DNA of 64,000 bases from Cellulomonas fengjieae (lineage in GTDB: Bacteria; Actinomycetota; Actinomycetes; Actinomycetales; Cellulomonadaceae): assembly GCF_018388465.1 (NCBI RefSeq), contig NZ_CP074404.1, positions 682,001 through 746,000 on the forward strand, given 5' to 3'. The notes beneath the pieces are model-generated. The model saw only the letters and a list, made by a program, of their open reading frames with translations, made no database searches and was not told the DNA's origin. The position numbers and the translations under genes were made by a program. Of this stretch, positions 24,291 through 32,431 are shown in pieces. Each line of letters starts with the position of its first letter. Position 1 is the first letter of the stretch.

Positions 24291-25612
24291 GCCCGACCGC
24301 GTCCAGGCCACGGCTCGACGAGCCCGGTCGCACCGGCGATGGGCAGGCCGTCCCCCCGGCGGTGCGGAACGCGGCCGCCTGGTCGTGGCGGTTGCTGCTC
24401 ATCGGCGCCGGGCTGGCGGTCCTGCTCTGGCTCCTGAACGAGCTCAAGGTCGTCGTCGTCCCGATCGCCGTGGCCGTGCTGCTCGCGGTCCTGCTCACGC
24501 CGTTCGTCGGCTGGCTCCAGCGGGTCACCCGCATGCCCCGCGCCGCGGCGGCCGGGATCGGTCTGTTCGGGATGCTCGCGCTGGTGGCCGGTCTGCTGAC
24601 GCTCGCCGGCCGCTCGATCATCAAGGGCTTCGGCCAGCTGTGGCAGCAGGCGGCGCAGGGGATCGACAGGCTGACCACGTGGCTGGCGGACGGCCCGCTG
24701 CAGGTGTCCGACGCGGACATCGCGAGCTGGACCGAGACGCTGCAGGGCTCACTCACCGGCGGCACCCCGACGCTGGTGTCGGGGGCACTGCACGCCACGA
24801 CGACCGTCGGGCACGTCGCCGCCGGAGCGCTCATCGCCCTCTTCTGCACGTTCTTCTTCCTGCTCGACGGCCGGACGATCTGGGCCTGGGTGGTCGGGCT
24901 CTTCCCGCGCGGGTCGCGTGAGTACATCCACCAGGCCGGCCGGCGAGGGCTGGTCACGCTCGGCGCGTACACCCGCACGCAGATCCTGGTCGCGGCCGTC
25001 GACGCCGTCGGCATCGGCGTCGGTGCCGCGATCCTGCAGGTTCCGTTGGCGCTGCCCCTGGCGGTGCTGGTGTTCCTGGGCTCGTTCATCCCCGTCGTCG
25101 GTGCCGTGGTGACCGGCTCGGTCGCGATCCTGGTGGCGCTGGTCTCGAACGGCCCCGGATCGGCCATCTGGATGCTCGCGGTGGTCCTGCTCGTGCAGCA
25201 GTTCGAGGGTCACGTGCTCCAGCCGTTCCTCATGGGCCACGCCGTCTCGCTGCACCCGGTCGCGGTGCTGCTCTCGGTCGCGGCGGGCTCGTTCGTCGCG
25301 GGGATCGTGGGCGCCCTGTTCGCGGTGCCCGTCGCGGCGACGATCAACACCGTGATCCTGTACCTGCACGGGCACGACAAGTTCCCCCAGCTGGGCACCG
25401 ACGACCACGTCCCGGTCCGGGGTCGGGGGCACCCGATCCTCGACCGCGCCATCGCACAGATGGCCGAGGCGCGCTCCGAGCGGGTGGCGACGCGGGCGGA
25501 GGCCGCCGAGCGCGCCGAGGCGGACGCGCCGGCCGTGATCGGCACCGAGGCGCACGACGCCGGCGAGCCGGGCGGGCCCGACTCCCGACCTGCGACCTCG
25601 GACCCGCGGTGA
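24287..25612 (+). CDS. AI-2E family transporter (PerM-like membrane protein)
   Basis: The 441-residue protein has paired N-terminal helices (SWRLLLIGAGLAVLLWLL, VVVPIAVAVLLAVLLTPFVGWL), a third helix, an amphipathic stretch, and a cluster of four or five C-terminal helices. These include the family signature region VLVFLGSFIPVVGAVVTG and LVQQFEGHVLQPFLMG. AI-2E/UPF0118 proteins are membrane exporters or antiporters with varied reported substrates. The last 70 residues are a charged cytoplasmic tail. The GTG at 24287 overlaps the metB stop, and the gene's end overlaps the ilvA start, giving a tightly packed metB-transporter-ilvA unit. Confidence 0.85.
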   Translation: MSPTASRPRLDEPGRTGDGQAVPPAVRNAAAWSWRLLLIGAGLAVLLWLLNELKVVVVPIAVAVLLAVLLTPFVGWLQRVTRMPRAAAAGIGLFGMLALVAGLLTLAGRSIIKGFGQLWQQAAQGIDRLTTWLADGPLQVSDADIASWTETLQGSLTGGTPTLVSGALHATTTVGHVAAGALIALFCTFFFLLDGRTIWAWVVGLFPRGSREYIHQAGRRGLVTLGAYTRTQILVAAVDAVGIGVGAAILQVPLALPLAVLVFLGSFIPVVGAVVTGSVAILVALVSNGPGSAIWMLAVVLLVQQFEGHVLQPFLMGHAVSLHPVAVLLSVAAGSFVAGIVGALFAVPVAATINTVILYLHGHDKFPQLGTDDHVPVRGRGHPILDRAIAQMAEARSERVATRAEAAERAEADAPAVIGTEAHDAGEPGGPDSRPATSDPR

Positions 25613-26811
25613 CCGACCTCGCGGACGTCCGTGCCGCAGCCGTGCTGCTCGACGGGGTCGCGGACCGGACCCCGGTGCAGCTCAGCCGCGCGCTGTCGCA
25701 GGCGTGCGGGGCGCAGGTGTGGCTCAAGTGCGAGAACCTGCAGCGCGCGGGCTCGTTCAAGCTACGCGGCGCGTACGTGCGGATGGCCCGGCTCTCACCG
25801 CAGGAGCAGGCGCGGGGGGTCGTCGCCGCCAGCGCGGGCAACCACGCGCAGGGCGTCGCGCTCGCGGCCCGCATGCTCGGGCTGACCGCGGTCGTGTTCA
25901 TGCCGGCCGACGCGGCGCTGCCCAAGATCGCGGCCACCCGGGACTACGGCGCGCACGTCGAGCTGGTCGGGGCCAGCGTGGACGAGGCGCTGGTGCACGC
26001 GCGCGCGTACGCGGACCGGACGGGGGCCGTGCTCATCCACCCCTTCGACCACGACGACGTCGTGGCGGGCCAGGGCACGATCGCGCTGGAGATCGTGGAG
26101 CAGGTGCCCGACGTGGCGACGGTCGTCGTGCCGGTCGGTGGCGGCGGGCTCGCGGCGGGGGTCGTCACGGCGCTCGCGGAGCTGCGGCCCGACGTGCGGG
26201 TGATCGGCGTGCAGGCGGAGCGGGCGGCCGCGTATCCCGCGTCCCTGGCGGCGGGCCGGCCGACCGCCGCCCGGGAGCTGCGGACGATGGCCGACGGCAT
26301 CGCGGTCGGGACGCCGGGCGGCGTGCCGTTCGGGATCCTCGCCGCGCACGACGTCGAGGTGCGGACCGTCTCCGAGGAGGACCTGTCGCGCGCTCTGCTG
26401 CTGGTCGCGGAACGCGCCAAGATGCTGGTCGAGCCGTCCGGGGCTGCCGCGGCGGCGGCCCTGATGTCCGGGATCGGGCCGGTCACGGGGCCCGTCGTGG
26501 CGATCCTGTCCGGCGGGAACATCGACCCGCTCGTCCTCATGCGGGTGGTGCGGCACGGGCTGGCCTCGGCCGGCAGGTTCCTGCAGCTGCGGGTGCGCAT
26601 CGACGACACCCCCGGCGCGCTCGCGGACCTGCTGCGCGCCCTGGCGGACACCGGCGGGAACGTCATGCACGTCTCGCACGCACGCACCGTCGGCGACCTG
26701 CAGCTCGACGAGGTGGCGATCGAGGTGCAGGTCGAGACGAAGGGGCCGGAGCACTGCGCCTACGTCCTGGACCGGCTCCGCACGGCGGGATACCGGCTCG
26801 CGGACGGTTGA
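25609..26811 (+). CDS. ilvA: Threonine ammonia-lyase (biosynthetic-type threonine dehydratase)
   Basis: This PLP enzyme deaminates threonine to 2-oxobutanoate. The 400-residue protein has the Schiff-base lysine at about K51 in RAGSFKLRGAY, the ASAGNHAQG loop, the glycine-rich phosphate cup VPVGGGGLAAG, and a C-terminal ACT domain from about residue 325. A single ACT domain of this length fits the short actinobacterial form. Feedback control by isoleucine or valine is possible. The GTG at 25609 overlaps the TGA of the upstream transporter gene. A hairpin terminator follows, shared with convergent greA. Confidence 0.92.
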   Translation: MTDLADVRAAAVLLDGVADRTPVQLSRALSQACGAQVWLKCENLQRAGSFKLRGAYVRMARLSPQEQARGVVAASAGNHAQGVALAARMLGLTAVVFMPADAALPKIAATRDYGAHVELVGASVDEALVHARAYADRTGAVLIHPFDHDDVVAGQGTIALEIVEQVPDVATVVVPVGGGGLAAGVVTALAELRPDVRVIGVQAERAAAYPASLAAGRPTAARELRTMADGIAVGTPGGVPFGILAAHDVEVRTVSEEDLSRALLLVAERAKMLVEPSGAAAAAALMSGIGPVTGPVVAILSGGNIDPLVLMRVVRHGLASAGRFLQLRVRIDDTPGALADLLRALADTGGNVMHVSHARTVGDLQLDEVAIEVQVETKGPEHCAYVLDRLRTAGYRLADG

Positions 26812-26823
26812 CGCGGAACGAGC

Positions 26824-26856
26824 GCGAGGCGCCACCCCGTCGGGGTGACGCCTCGC
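26824..26856. terminator. Bidirectional terminator between ilvA and greA
   Basis: GCGAGGCG/CGCCTCGC and CACCCC/GGGGTG form a hairpin with a single internal mismatch (C26832/A26848) and a 3-nt loop, lying between the convergent genes. Confidence 0.75.
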
Positions 26857-26871
26857 GGCCGTGGTCCTGGG

Positions 26872-27357
26872 TCAGCCCTCGAAGGGCTTCGCGCCGGTGA
26901 TCTTGACCTCGATCACGCGGCCGTTGGGCGCCGTGTACGAGGTCGAGTCGCCGATCATCGTGCCGTTGATGGCGGCGCCGAGCGGCGAGGTCGGCGAGTA
27001 GACCTCGATGTCGGACGACCCGGCGATCTCGCGGGAGCCGAGCAGGAAGACCATCTCGTCGCCGGCGACGACGGCCGTGACGACCATGCCCGGCTCGACG
27101 ACCCCGTTGTCGGGGGGCGTCCCGATCTGGACGTTGCGCAGCTTCTCCTTGAGCTCGCGGATGCGGGCCGCCTGCTTGGCCTGCTCCTCACGAGCCGCGT
27201 GGTAGCCGCCGTTCTCCTTGAGGTCGCCCTCGTCGCGCGCGGCGGCGATCCGCTCGATGACCTCGGCGCTGCCCTCACCCTCGAGGTGCGCGAGCTCGGC
27301 CGTGAGGCGGTCGTAGGCCTCCTGGGTCAACCATGTGGCCGCAGTCGTATCGGACAC
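26872..27357 (-). CDS. greA: Transcription elongation factor GreA
   Basis: GreA enters the RNA polymerase secondary channel and stimulates cleavage of backtracked RNA. The 161-residue protein has the N-terminal coiled coil with the acidic tip in ARDEGDLKENGGYHAAREEQ and the C-terminal FKBP-like domain ending in VKITGAKPFEG. The start is GTG at 27357 with AAAGGAG five bases upstream. The 250-bp gap before the next gene contains TATCCT on the minus strand at 27567-27562 as a possible -10 box. Confidence 0.94.
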   Translation of the reverse strand: MSDTTAATWLTQEAYDRLTAELAHLEGEGSAEVIERIAAARDEGDLKENGGYHAAREEQAKQAARIRELKEKLRNVQIGTPPDNGVVEPGMVVTAVVAGDEMVFLLGSREIAGSSDIEVYSPTSPLGAAINGTMIGDSTSYTAPNGRVIEVKITGAKPFEG

Positions 27358-27607
27358 GATCGCTCCTTTCCTGACGTGTATGCCGGACGTGCCGTGGTGA
27401 GCGTCGTCGGGGGACGACGCTCGGCAGTCCGATCGACCGGAAGCATGGAACGCGTCCGGATAGCGGGTACTGAGGGGTTCTCCGCCGTTCCCTCTCGGTC
27501 ACGTCGACCAGTGATGTCGACCAGTGATGGTGCGCAACCGGGGCGGCGTTGAAACGAACAGGATAGCAAGCGTCGGCCGTCAGGCCCCCGAGATCACCCG
27601 TGTGCGC

Positions 27608-28027
27608 TCAGGATCGTGCGTCGGAGACCAGCTCGCAGGACTCCACGGTCCCCGTCACCGGCAGCCCGGTGGTCGGCACCGTGACGGTCACCCGTCGGGT
27701 CGCCTGGTCGGCGGGACCGATCTCCACCGTGCGCACACCGACCTCGGAGTACGACTCCGACAGGGCGGTCACCCGGCACGCGACGGTGGACTCCTTGGGC
27801 TTGGTCACCTCGAACGTCACGTCGATGGCCTGCTCGCCGTCGAGCGCGAAGCCGACGTCCTTGAACGACACCGGCCGGGACGCCATCGACAGGGCGACCC
27901 AGAGGGCCACCGCGATCCCCAGGACCGCGGCGGCGAGCAGGGCGATGCGCCCGCGGCGTGCGGAACGCGCGGTCGGCTCGGGACCGTAGCGACCTGCGGG
28001 CGGTCGGGTGGCGGCTGACTCGGTCAC
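27608..28027 (-). CDS. DUF4307 membrane-anchored protein
   Basis: The 139-residue protein has a 27-residue cytoplasmic tail, one transmembrane helix ([22 protein letters not shown]) and an exported beta-rich domain with two cysteines (VACRV, ESCEL) that could pair. It matches DUF4307, an actinobacterial family of unknown function that is typically encoded divergently from mca, as here. The GTG at 28027 has GAGGAG five to six bases upstream. No enzymatic motif is visible. Confidence 0.8.
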   Translation of the reverse strand: MTESAATRPPAGRYGPEPTARSARRGRIALLAAAVLGIAVALWVALSMASRPVSFKDVGFALDGEQAIDVTFEVTKPKESTVACRVTALSESYSEVGVRTVEIGPADQATRRVTVTVPTTGLPVTGTVESCELVSDARS

Positions 28028-28197
28028 GGGACTCCTCGTGCTCTCGCGCGCGCTGCGCGAGCTCGGTGGACTGCACGCGGGCCGTGGCGCGATGCGGGCG
28101 CCGCGTGCGCGATCATTGTCTCTCGTCCAACCACCCGCCCGTGCCGAGCGGTACCGCGCCCGCGGTCCACCGGCGGGCGACCGACGGGAGGCCCCAG

Positions 28198-29079
28198 GTG
28201 ACGGATCGGCTGCGCCTGATGGCGGTGCACGCCCACCCCGACGACGAGTCGAGCAAGGGGGCGGCGACCACGGCGAAGTACGCGGCCGAGGGCGTCGACG
28301 TCCTCGTCGTCTCCTGCACCGGGGGGGAGCGCGGGGACGTGCTCAACCCCAAGCACCCGCCGGTCGACGGCGGCCTCGACGGGATGCGCGAGTACCGCAG
28401 GCACGAGATGGCGGCCGCGGCCGCGGCGCTCGGGGTGCGTCACCACTGGCTGGGCTTCGTCGACTCCGGTCTGCCGGAGGGGGACCCGCTGCCGCCGCTG
28501 CCCGAGGGCTGCTTCGCGCTGGTCCCGCTGGAGGAGGCGTCGGCGCCCCTGGTCCAGCTGATGCGCGAGTTCCGGCCGCACGTGGTCACCACGTACGACC
28601 CGACGGGCGGCTACCCGCACCCGGACCACATCATGTGCCACCGGGTGTCGGTGGAGGCGTTCGAGGCGGCGGGCGACCCCGAGCGGTACCGCGGTCTCGG
28701 GGAGCCGTGGGCGCCCTCGAAGCTCTACTACAACCACGGGTTCTCGCTGGCGCGGATGCGTGCCGTGCACGACGCGATCGTCGCCGCCGGCGGGGAGTCG
28801 CCCTTCGGTGACTGGCTCGACTCCCGGCAGGCCCGCGAGGTGCCCGAGCGCGAGGTGACCACCCGCATCGACTGCTCGGAGTTCTTCCCGCAGCGCGACG
28901 CAGCCCTGCGTGCGCACGCCACCCAGATCGACCCCGACGGCTTCTTCTTCGCGGTGCCCCGCGAGCTGGAGGTCGCCCAGTGGCCCACCGAGGAGTACGA
29001 GCTCGTGACCTCACGCGTCCCGGTCACCCTGCCCGAGGACGACCTGTTCGCCGGACTGCGAGAGGTGGTGCCCGCGTGA
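28198..29079 (+). CDS. mca: Mycothiol S-conjugate amidase
   Basis: Mca cleaves mycothiol conjugates of electrophiles and antibiotics, releasing mercapturic acids for export. The 293-residue LmbE-like metalloenzyme has the zinc motif HAHPDDE at 11-17 and the third-ligand region GGYPHPDH near 140. The CTGGERGD segment and the C-terminal FFAVPRE region separate Mca from the related deacetylase MshB. The GTG at 28198 has GGGAGG upstream. It confirms a mycothiol-using actinobacterium. Its TGA overlaps the GTG of the next gene. Confidence 0.92.
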   Translation: MTDRLRLMAVHAHPDDESSKGAATTAKYAAEGVDVLVVSCTGGERGDVLNPKHPPVDGGLDGMREYRRHEMAAAAAALGVRHHWLGFVDSGLPEGDPLPPLPEGCFALVPLEEASAPLVQLMREFRPHVVTTYDPTGGYPHPDHIMCHRVSVEAFEAAGDPERYRGLGEPWAPSKLYYNHGFSLARMRAVHDAIVAAGGESPFGDWLDSRQAREVPEREVTTRIDCSEFFPQRDAALRAHATQIDPDGFFFAVPRELEVAQWPTEEYELVTSRVPVTLPEDDLFAGLREVVPA

Positions 29080-29435
29080 TCGCCACCCTGCTCCTGGCCG
29101 TGCCGACGCCGAGCCCGTCGCCCTCGGACGTGACGATCGACGGGACGCCGCTGGGCTCGCCCGGGTTCCTCGGCTTCGTCTTCACGTTCGCCCTGGCAGT
29201 GGCGGCCGTCTTCCTGTTCCTGTCGCTGACCAAGCAGATGCGCGTGGTCGACCGCCGCGCCAAGGCGCAGGAGCTCGAGGACGAGCGCCGCGACGCGGAG
29301 GAGCAGGCGCCCGTGCGCCCCGACCCCGGTGCGGTGGAGACCGGTGCCGCGGGTCCGGACCTCGACGTCTCGCCGCGCCAGACCGGGCCCGACGACGGTC
29401 CGGAGCCCGACGACCGTCCGGGTACCGGCCGATGA
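29076..29435 (+). CDS. Small single-pass membrane protein
   Basis: I do not recognise a named family. The 119-residue product has a short hydrophobic start ([17 protein letters not shown]), one clear transmembrane helix ([21 protein letters not shown]) and then a charged, probably helical cytoplasmic region ([22 protein letters not shown]) with a disordered Pro/Asp/Gly tail. It is fused into a coupled unit: its GTG overlaps the mca stop and its TGA overlaps the ATG of the nitrilase-family gene. Similar small membrane proteins follow mca in related genomes as far as I recall; function is unknown. Confidence 0.75.
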   Translation: MIATLLLAVPTPSPSPSDVTIDGTPLGSPGFLGFVFTFALAVAAVFLFLSLTKQMRVVDRRAKAQELEDERRDAEEQAPVRPDPGAVETGAAGPDLDVSPRQTGPDDGPEPDDRPGTGR

Positions 29436-30265
29436 GCTCGCGCCCCGAGCCCCCGCAGCGCCCGTCGGTGCGGGTGACCGTGGCGCAGCTCCAGGTCAGC
29501 GACGACCACACCGCGAACCGGCAGGTGGTCGAGGACGCGTTCCGCACGGCTGCCCGTGCCCGGGCGGACCTGCTGGTGCTGCCCGAGTACGCCTCGGGGT
29601 TCGATCCCCGGGGGGTCGGCGTGGAGCACGCCGAGCCCCTGGACGGTCCGTTCGTGGCGATGCTGCGTGCCCGTGCGGCGGCGACGGGTGTCGCCGTGCT
29701 GGCGGGCACCACGCTGCCCGCCGACGGCGACGACCCGCGTGCGGTGAACGCCGTCGTGGGGGTGGACGCCGCGGGCGACGTGGTCGGGGTCTACCGCAAG
29801 GTCCACCTGTACGACGCGTTCGGTCAGCACGAGTCGGAGCGCCTGGCGCCCGGGCCGGCGGACGCGGCGCCGCTCGTCATGGACGTGGGCGGCCTGAGGT
29901 TCGGCGTGCTGACCTGCTACGACCTGCGCTTCCCGGAGTCGGCCCGCCGGCTGGTCGACGCCGGTGCGCAGGTGCTCGTGGTGCCCGCCGCCTGGGCCGC
30001 CGGCGAGCTCAAGGCGGTGCACTGGCGGACGCTGGCCATCGCGCGAGCCATCGAGAACACCGCCGCGGTGGTCGCGGTCGGTCAGGCGGGCAGGGCCGTC
30101 ACCGGACGCTCGCTCGTGGTGGCCCCGGACGGCGTCGTGGGCCTGGAGATGGACACCGAGCCGCAGGTCCGGACGGTCGACGTGGACGGTGCCGCGCTGC
30201 TGCGCGTCCGCGAGCAGAACCCGTCGCTGGCCAACCGCCGGTACGCGGTGGTCCCGGTCGTCTGA
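29432..30265 (+). CDS. Nitrilase-superfamily carbon-nitrogen hydrolase
   Basis: The 277-residue protein has the catalytic Glu-Lys-Cys triad of the superfamily: E52 in LPEYASG, K123 in YRKVHLYDAFGQ and C162 in LTCYDLRFPES. The HLYDAFG and CYDLRFPE strings resemble the Nit/omega-amidase branch, which hydrolyses small amides such as deaminated glutathione or 2-oxoglutaramate. In a mycothiol organism the exact amide is unknown. The ATG at 29432 overlaps the upstream stop, so it is cotranscribed with mca and could clear a product of thiol turnover; that link is inference. Confidence 0.87.
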   Translation: MSSRPEPPQRPSVRVTVAQLQVSDDHTANRQVVEDAFRTAARARADLLVLPEYASGFDPRGVGVEHAEPLDGPFVAMLRARAAATGVAVLAGTTLPADGDDPRAVNAVVGVDAAGDVVGVYRKVHLYDAFGQHESERLAPGPADAAPLVMDVGGLRFGVLTCYDLRFPESARRLVDAGAQVLVVPAAWAAGELKAVHWRTLAIARAIENTAAVVAVGQAGRAVTGRSLVVAPDGVVGLEMDTEPQVRTVDVDGAALLRVREQNPSLANRRYAVVPVV

Positions 30266-30273
30266 GCCAGGGG

Positions 30274-31047
30274 TCAGGCCGACCCGTAGGCCGCGAGCGA
30301 CACCGCGACGTAGTGGCACCCGTACCCGATCACGGTCAGCACGTGGAAGATCTCGTGGAACCCGAACCAGCGCGGGCTCGGGTTGGGCCGCTTGGTGCCG
30401 TAGACGATCGCGCCGACCGTGTAGGCGAGCCCGCCGCCGGCGATGAGCGAGATGATGGCCACGCCCCCGGAGCGGTAGAAGTCGGGGAAGAACCAGACGG
30501 CCACCCAGCCGAGCGCCAGGTACACCGGCACGTAGAACCAGCGGGGCGCGCCGAGCCAGAACACGCGCGCGAGCAGGCCGACCACCGCGCCGGACCACAC
30601 GACGATCAGCAGGGTGCGGGCGGTGTCCGGGGGCAGCAGCAGGACCGCCAGCGGCGTGTAGGTGCCGGCGATGATCAGGAAGATGTTCGTGTGGTCCAGC
30701 CGGCGCAGCACCGCGGCGGTCCGGGGGGTCCAGCGGCCGCGGTGGTACACCGCGCTGGTGCCGAAGAGCATGACCGCGGTGACGCCGAACACGGCGGTGG
30801 ACCACCGGGCCTGTGCGGTCGGCGAGAACATGACCAGCACGATGGACGCGACGACGACGAACGGGGTGGCACCGGCGTGGATCCAGCCCCGCAGGTGCGG
30901 CTTGACGGTGTCGGCGACCCGCTCGACGATCCCGGCGGACTCCTCGTCCCCGGCCACGCCGGCTCCGGGCGTCTGCCCCTGCACCGCGGAGGGGGCTGCG
31001 GGCGTGCTGCCCTGCTGTCCCGGAGCGGGCGCGGGGGAGGAGCTCAT
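30274..31047 (-). CDS. Hemolysin III family membrane protein (PAQR-like)
   Basis: The 257-residue protein has a Pro/Ala-rich cytoplasmic tail of about 45 residues and seven hydrophobic helices. Conserved polar residues of the hemolysin III/PAQR superfamily are present: SAVYHRGRW, RLDHTNIFLIIAGTYTPL, and FHEIFHVLTVIGYGCHYVAV with the metal-type histidines. Members are membrane hydrolases or receptors in eukaryotes; bacterial roles are unsettled despite the name. The ATG at 31047 starts 26 bp from a pair of strong operator-like repeats. It is convergent with the nitrilase-family gene, only 8 bp apart. Confidence 0.88.
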   Translation of the reverse strand: MSSSPAPAPGQQGSTPAAPSAVQGQTPGAGVAGDEESAGIVERVADTVKPHLRGWIHAGATPFVVVASIVLVMFSPTAQARWSTAVFGVTAVMLFGTSAVYHRGRWTPRTAAVLRRLDHTNIFLIIAGTYTPLAVLLLPPDTARTLLIVVWSGAVVGLLARVFWLGAPRWFYVPVYLALGWVAVWFFPDFYRSGGVAIISLIAGGGLAYTVGAIVYGTKRPNPSPRWFGFHEIFHVLTVIGYGCHYVAVSLAAYGSA

Positions 31048-31073
31048 GGAGCGGACTCGTTTCGTCAGCGGGG

Positions 31074-31104
31074 AACCTACGACACCGTAGGTTACGACGC
31101 CGTA
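31074..31104. promoter_or_regulatory. Two overlapping TetR-like operators upstream of the hemolysin III gene
   Basis: AACCTACGACACCGTAGGTT (31074-31093) has perfect 8-bp arms around a 4-bp centre. A second site TACGACGCCGTA (31093-31104) repeats it 15 bp further on. TACG-N4-CGTA repeats of this kind are typical of TetR-family operators in actinobacteria. No TetR gene is adjacent. Confidence 0.65.
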
Positions 31105-31238
31105 GGGGGGGTGTCGACCGCGCTGCGGACGATGTGACGCGGTCCACCAACCGGAGCAGGGGGCCCTGCGGACTGCGTCCGCGGTGCCCGCGCGGCGAGT
31201 ACCGTGAGGGGTCCAGATCGCCAGACCGAGGAGTGCGC

Positions 31239-32000
31239 GTGCGTCTGCCCCACCCGCTCTACGGGCTGTACGAACGTCGGTTGGCAGCATCGCTCCCGCA
31301 GGACGGGCTCCCGCGCCACGTCGGGGTCATCCTCGACGGCAACCGTCGCTGGGCCCGCAGCCTGGGCGAGTCGACGCGGCACGGGCACCAGGCGGGGGCC
31401 GACAAGATCGCCGACCTGCTCCAGTGGAGCGAGGACATCGGCGTGGAGGTCGTGACCCTGTGGATGCTGTCCACGGACAACCTCGCGCGCAGCGCCGACG
31501 AGCTCGAGCCGCTCCTGGAGATCATCGAGGACGCGGTGGCGGCCCTGGCCGAGACCGGGCGGTGGCGGATCCAGGCCGTCGGCTCGCTCGAGATGCTCCC
31601 GGACCAGACCGTCAAGGCGCTCACCGCCGCCCAGGACGCCACGGTCGCGGTCACCGGTCTGCACGTGAACGTCGCGGTCGGGTACGGCGGGCGCAAGGAG
31701 ATCGCCGACGCGGTGAAGGCGTTCCTGCGCGAGCACGCGGACGCCGGGTCGAGCCTGGACGAGCTGGCCGAGGCGTTCGACGTGGAGCACATCGCCGAGC
31801 ACCTCTACACCAAGGGGCAGCCGGACCCCGAGCTGGTCATCCGGACGTCGGGGGAGCAGCGCCTGGGCGGGTTCCTGCTCTGGCAGAGCGCGCACTCGGA
31901 GTTCTACTTCTGCGAGGCCTACTGGCCGGACTTCCGCCGGGTGGACTTCCTGCGGGCGGTCCGCGCGTACGCCGCCCGGGAGCGTCGCGGAGGCCGTTGA
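31239..32000 (+). CDS. uppS: Isoprenyl (polyprenyl) diphosphate synthase, cis-type
   Basis: The enzyme builds the cis-polyprenyl diphosphate used as lipid carrier for cell-wall synthesis. The 253-residue protein has the diphosphate-binding D33 in ILDGNRRWAR, HGHQAGADKI, and the C-terminal region RTSGEQRLGGFLLWQSAHSEFYF, which are the conserved regions of cis-prenyltransferases. Whether it makes decaprenyl or a shorter chain cannot be told. The GTG at 31239 is favoured because GAGGAG ends five bases before it; an in-frame GTG at 31233 overlaps that site. Confidence 0.92.
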   Translation: MRLPHPLYGLYERRLAASLPQDGLPRHVGVILDGNRRWARSLGESTRHGHQAGADKIADLLQWSEDIGVEVVTLWMLSTDNLARSADELEPLLEIIEDAVAALAETGRWRIQAVGSLEMLPDQTVKALTAAQDATVAVTGLHVNVAVGYGGRKEIADAVKAFLREHADAGSSLDELAEAFDVEHIAEHLYTKGQPDPELVIRTSGEQRLGGFLLWQSAHSEFYFCEAYWPDFRRVDFLRAVRAYAARERRGGR

Positions 32001-32431
32001 GCGGGCACGTGCGCTGAGCGCCGGCGACGCGCCGTCCGCATGCCGGGCAGGCGCGCACTCGGCACTCTCGCGGCGGCTCGCGACCCGCGGCCCGACCGAC
32101 GGCTCCCACCTGCGCGTTCGCGCCGGGTGGGGGACCCGGTCCGGCGTTCCCCCGGAAAGACGCGGATGAACACCGCGTGACGGCGTCGCGTGTCGCCCTC
32201 GACGGACGGGTACCGCGCCCTATGTTCCGCCGTAGAGGACAGCGACCGCCGTCCCCGGGAGGCCAGCCCATGGAGCATCCGCTCCGGGAGGAGGGCCGGT
32301 TCCGGCCCTCCGTCCCCGGAGGGGCCGACCGCCCCCGTCCCGTCGCCGTCCGTCGGTGCATGGTCCTGCTCCGGCAGGACACCGGCGTCCGGTGCCCGTC
32401 GCGGCGCACGTAGCGCCGGAGGGAGCCTGCC
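32001..32431 (+). other. 431-bp gap with structured leader of the phoH gene
   Basis: No credible protein gene is seen here. TATGTT at 32221-32226 with TCGACG 16 bp upstream could be the phoH promoter, giving a leader of about 200 nt. The leader holds a perfect 10-bp stem GGAGGGCCGG/CCGGCCCTCC at 32290-32311, a GGAGC/GCTCC hairpin just before it, and CCCCGGAGGGG just after it. Upstream of the promoter, CCGGGT-GGGGG-ACCCGG at 32123-32139 could terminate uppS. The density of hairpins suggests post-transcriptional control. Confidence 0.45.

Noticed and set aside
22976..25612. One very long plus-strand open frame spanning metB and the AI-2E gene
   Set aside because: Only its part from 24287 shows protein-like membrane sequence; the upstream part is Arg/Pro-rich and overlaps the clear metB frame.
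32177..32413. A 78-codon open frame in the phoH leader
   Set aside because: Arg/Pro-rich, no ribosome site, and it coincides with the hairpin region; no support as a protein.
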